Shown here: positions 59,605 to 64,000 of the stretch, piece after piece
Layout: every line of letters starts with the position of its first letter
Position numbering within the stretch: the stretch's first letter is position 1
NCBI RefSeq assembly: GCF_035582795.1
Contig: NC_134365.1
Span: 79,961,635-80,025,634 of the forward strand
Origin: Mycteria americana
Lineage: Eukaryota; Chordata; Aves; Ciconiiformes; Ciconiidae
Direction: 5' to 3'
DNA: 64,000 nucleotides
Program-made: the position numbers and the translations under genes
Notes under the pieces: generated by a model
Database searches by the model: none
Told to the model about the DNA's origin: nothing
The model's input: the letters and a program-made list of their open reading frames with translations, nothing else

Positions 59605-62600
59605 AGCATATTTATACCAAATCATGATACCTTCTTGAACAACATCAGCTTTGTAGTAACGCACAGCTCCTGTGCTGTATCCTTTTCAGGAACACAAAAA
59701 TTACTAGTAATCACCATCAGTCCACACATAACTTCAGGTACTCCAAGTCTCCCTGGAGCTTTGGGTTGCTACAGCAAAACCTGTTGCTACATCTTTAAGC
59801 TGCAGAGCCAACGACTTTATGATCTCCCTCTCTTCAAACAGTTCCTTGCTCCCTTTTTTCCTTTGCTCTTGCTTGTTCTGTGTCTGTGCTTTATAGGCTA
59901 CACCACATTTAAACATACAGTGATCCCACTGTGGGTTTTGGGAGCGGAGGGGGGAATGCAGGGGAATTACTAGCAGAAAAATTGCTCTTTCTGTGGTGGC
60001 CAGAACAACTGTATTAGTTGAAACCACTTTTTTTAATCAGCGTTTAAAAATTATTTTCTGATGTGGTAAAAACTATTATACAGATGGAGTTCAAGAAGGT
60101 GGAGGATATGTGAAAGCATATTTTTATAAAGGGAAAACTGGATTGTTTTATAGTTAGGGGTTCTGTACTTAAAATGTCTCTACAGATGAAATTTCCAATT
60201 TCTTTGTCCTCAGACATTTCATTCCAGATGGGCAAACAGAGAACGAGCAAGAAGGTTTAAGTTGTTGCCTTCGTAGACGCAGTCCAAATACTTTTACTTG
60301 CACATCTTGGTCTGTAGGTTTATATGAGGATGATGCCACCATAAAACTCTGAGACATCACAGATATACTGCCAGTTCATTTGTAGTCCTATTACCGAGAA
60401 ATCACCTGAAGCCAGCAAATACTGACTTTATATAAGCACGATATGAACCTGGCATCTAGCCTCATTTTCCTCCACAGAATTGCCCAGCACATTGCTCTCG
60501 ATGTCTCCAAGTAATTTAAACTCCATGAAGGCTGGTGTCATTTACCAGTGGAGTTTAAGATGGAATTTGCAAGCTCTGATGTTCCTGAGGGCAGCCGCGT
60601 AGTGTTGTAGCATGAAGGAAATGGACCTCCAAAAGATGCCACCATAAGAGCAAGGAAAAGGCCAGTCCTGGAAAATGCACTGGCACAACAAAAAAGCGCA
60701 GTAGTCTGGAGAAGCAATGAATTGGAGCAGAATAATATTATATCAGCTCTGTATGCTTTTAATAAATAGTTGGAAAGTCTTCCGCAAGAAGTTTCTGTTC
60801 AGTTTTATCTCATTCAGGGATAGAAGTTGTTAATTTCGTCCCACAAAGACATTTTCCCGAGTTGAACTTCCCAAGCAGGCACATGTTAGAAGTTTTGTTA
60901 CATTGGCATAGGAAGTTATTTCTTTTGTAAAACATTTCAGATTTATGTTCTCACTTCAAACAGAATTAAAGGCGTAGGGCCTGATCCAGAGCCCTCTGAA
61001 GTCACTGGTATCTGCATACTGACTTCTATGAGCTTTAGAGCACGTTCTTTTTTTTGTGCTCCTTTTTTTATTAATTGCTGTTTATACAACAGTTGTAAAA
61101 CTTCAGAGAACTCAAAGCACACAAAGAATTTGCACAGCCTATACAAGGGTGACAGTGCCGTACAACAGTTCAGGATAGAACGGGAAGGATGCTGCATCCA
61201 ACAAACCCAACCCCTAACTTCCCCGCTGCTTCCTGACTAAGCATGAAGACAGTTTTCCAGCTCTCCGTTGACTGGATGCAACTGACAGCTTACTGCCTGG
61301 GTTCATGCTTCTCCTGGTAAACTGCTATTCATCTAGTCTCAAATCTACAGAATAAAGGAGCCGGATAATCAATGACACTCTCATCTGTCCATATTTAAAC
61401 ATTTATGGGATAGATGTTGACAGATGATCTCACCATCTAAACTCCCTTTGTAGTTGATGGAAGGACAAAGAAGCTTGTCTCATATTTTTCTATACGCATT
61501 TGCAAATAAGCAAATGTATATACATATACACACATTTAAAAACTCACAAAGGTTATTTTAAATGGTATTATCACAGCACTTAAGGAATAGAATTAGATGC
61601 TCTTACCTAGGCTTGTTTTTTTGCCTACACTTTGCCAATGCAAAGTAAAGTCAGTGTGCTTTGAGCAGCCAGAAGTATGAATCTGTTGGAACTCCAGCAA
61701 AAATACGTACAGCAGATATAAAGACAAATAAAATTCAGGGTAGGTGATATCTTTCTTGGGTATGTATAACTGGATATTCTGTTTACAAATAGCTGTTATA
61801 TTAAGGGTGTGGGAACATCTACGGATAACTGAGTTGAAGCTTCCTTTTGGCCACGTTAATAAGGTGATGCTCCTCTTCAGCGTCCTGCTCCTCTTCTGGG
61901 CTTTTGCCTTACCGGACCGCAAGCTGTACCATCATTAATGAAGAGAGAGATTCTTTTCTGTCCTGTGTCCAGTTGATCAACTTTCCCCTTGTGCTTCATC
62001 CTGCAGTCTCCCTCTGAAGGAGAGCTGCAACCTGGGAGTCACAGACCCCAGAGAGTGCTTAGTTTCCTGAGAATAGATGCAACCACTGCTATCTTTCTAC
62101 AAAACCATTTACCTTAGTATAAAATCAGTATCTTGTCCAGCCCCAAAAGCTTTTCTGACAAGGCTAAACTCAAGAGAAGTCTCAGTCCTCCCTCAACACA
62201 TGTGATTTTGTCCATCATGAAGGCTGCAAAAACAGCTGTCCTGGCACATCTGGGATCATAAGGAGACTGATTAAAAACCTGGAAGACAGACACTCCCCAG
62301 TCTGAGCTTTCTGTCATGGAAGCAGGCACCATAATGCAAACCTGACTGATCTGTTGCAAAAAAAATGGATGGAAAATGTCTTTGTAGTCAGTTCTTGTTT
62401 CCTGCTTGCTCATGAACTGATGGAGCCCTCTCATGTTTCATTAACGTAATCAGTGAGTCGTCATGGTGAGCTGACGAGACAGGCATTCTTGAATGCAGAC
62501 AGAAGTGTTACGTACTTAGGAGATCTGTGTTTGACTGATAACAGCCTAGTCCAATTTGTAGGCCTATGGCATATCTACACTGGCGTGAAGTGCCATGAAG

Positions 62601-64000
62601 GTTTTTTTTATTGCGATTCTGATTGCTTTGGTAGGGTGAGCCACCAGAGAAAGTGAATAGTGAGAAGAAAACCAAGCACAACGAACTGCCCATTCCCGCA
62701 GGATGCAGTGTCTCTGTGGGCACAGCTGGGTTCTGCTGCTGCCCATGGTGGTCCTCTCCTGGGCAGGGGCGGCGTGAGGATCTCTGCACCCCACGATTTC
62801 ACTGCACGGCTCCTGGTGGCACACCAAGTTCTGACTGAAAGCTAGCAATTCTCTCCTCTTCCTCATGGCTTGATACACAAAAGATTTCACCAGTCCTGTC
62901 AAAAGAGAAGTTTCATTGGTGTAATTAAAAACTACTCATTTAATACAAAAGTCTCGTATTACAGCAAACCAGCTGTTTTGTCCACAGAAAACTGACCATG
63001 TTTTCATTTAAGCCATATCCCGTTACTGATGTTTTCATATTTGTGCCACATTTACATAAAGTTTACCGACAAAATATGTCTTTCCGCTTGCGTGTTTATG
63101 CATTTCATGGTTCAGCACATCTGTGGAACCGTTTAGCTATCAACAAAAGTAATGCAATACAAAAACTCTGATCTCATTGTGGCTTCCTCTCACCAGCTTG
63201 GGTATTATACTTCAATTATTCCCAAAGGTAGGTTTCAGCTCCAAGCTGTTCCCTGCTCTTCCACCTCCTGGGGATGAGCACTCATCTGCTGAAGATACTT
63301 GGGATGTCGGTGTATGACTGTGTCCCGGTCAGCTGCAGGAACCAGTGAGTAGGTAAACATGAACGCACCCAGAGGTGGGCAACCTGCTAAGCCCTGCGTT
63401 AGACACATCCACTTGGAGTTTTATCTTAGCAGGGATGCAGAATCCCCCTTTCTAGAGCTTGCAGGGCACTGCGTGGGGATGGATGGCTAACTGCCATTGA
63501 TCCGTAATGGGAATCGGGTGTCTCTTGTGCCTCTGAAAAATCACCCCGATCTGACCGGAGAAAGCCGCTTTTCTCTGTCTTAGCAGCCAGTTCTCTCACC
63601 ATATTATTTCACACTTTCTAGCACTGTGGAAACGTCATGTTCATACATGAGGGAGGAATGTAACTCTCTGAATGGACCCGGGTGTCATCAGTTTAGTGAT
63701 ACTGCTCAGATAAGGAAAGAAATGCTACAGGATGGTGCTTATTTGTGCTTGTGATAAAACAGTATCACACCAGCTGATGTACAAGCTTACTTTGAAAATT
63801 ATTTGCGGAGTAGGTTTCACCTTCATAAATGCACACAGGAGAAGAAGTGGTTTGGTTGTATTAGCATGAGCCTTCAAAAAAAAAGTGATATATTATGCGA
63901 CTGATTCTTAGTTTTTAAATCTTCACGGGTGAAAGAGGCACACATTGATCAGGACAGAGTCACATGTGAACCAGCTGAATTGGGGAAAAAACTTGCAGTG
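59605..64000. other. intergenic sequence to the right end, no gene
   Basis: No coding exon or RNA gene was recognised. Near 60977-61020, 'gggcctgatccagagccctctgaagtca' resembles the end of old inverted-repeat elements common in amniotes. Neither let-7 mature sequence nor its complement was seen. Confidence 0.5.

Noticed and set aside
44000-64000. let-7a-3/let-7b hairpins expected upstream of WNT7B by synteny
   Set aside because: I looked for both mature sequences and their complements and found none, so the cluster is probably beyond the window.

Overview
The window is vertebrate genomic DNA, almost certainly from a bird. Three stretches are recognisable as CR1 LINE fragments, one ending in the (ATTCT)n tail typical of avian CR1. 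There are dense CpG islands in otherwise AT-rich, gene-poor DNA, and no long open reading frames of bacterial type. The only protein-coding sequence I can name is the first coding exon of WNT7B, on the minus strand at 18295-18365: 23 codons plus two bases, beginning MHRNFRKWIF and ending at a consensus GTAAGT donor.

The gene runs right to left, so positions 1-18294 are the 5' part of WNT7B intron 1. The conserved second exon (the block starting ALSSVVAL) is not visible, so it must lie before position 1. Sequence to the right of exon 1 is 5' UTR, promoter and upstream intergenic DNA. From about 8 to 21 kb a series of CpG islands surrounds exon 1, as at many developmental signalling genes. One of them (9.7-11.0 kb) holds a possible alternative first exon: a hydrophobic, leader-like reading frame that ends at a splice donor in the same phase as exon 1. 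A 33-codon upstream ORF with a near-ideal Kozak context lies just 5' of the WNT7B start codon.

From about 21 to 36 kb the DNA is AT-rich and intergenic, with two CR1 fragments, a pentanucleotide microsatellite and a MIR-like remnant. A second CpG-dense domain occupies about 36.8-44 kb. I can assign no gene to it. Two good CTCF-type motifs in the same orientation flank it (36911 and 43995). Within it lies the most striking structure in the window: a 77-bp perfect palindrome with a one-base centre (42939-43015), followed four bases later by a second small perfect palindrome. From about 44 to 64 kb the DNA is again AT-rich intergenic sequence with simple repeats, one short CR1 fragment, ancient repeat remnants, one isolated exon-like ORF (45942-46139) and a GC-richer patch at 55.4-56.95 kb that may be a decayed retroelement.

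From general knowledge of amniote synteny, the region upstream of WNT7B leads towards the let-7a-3/let-7b host locus and PPARA. Neither let-7 mature sequence was seen here, so the window appears to stop short of it. No tRNA, rRNA, CRISPR array or bacterial-type system is present. I found no convincing new biological system. The leads worth testing are the palindrome pair, the alternative first exon, the uORF and the unassigned CpG domain.
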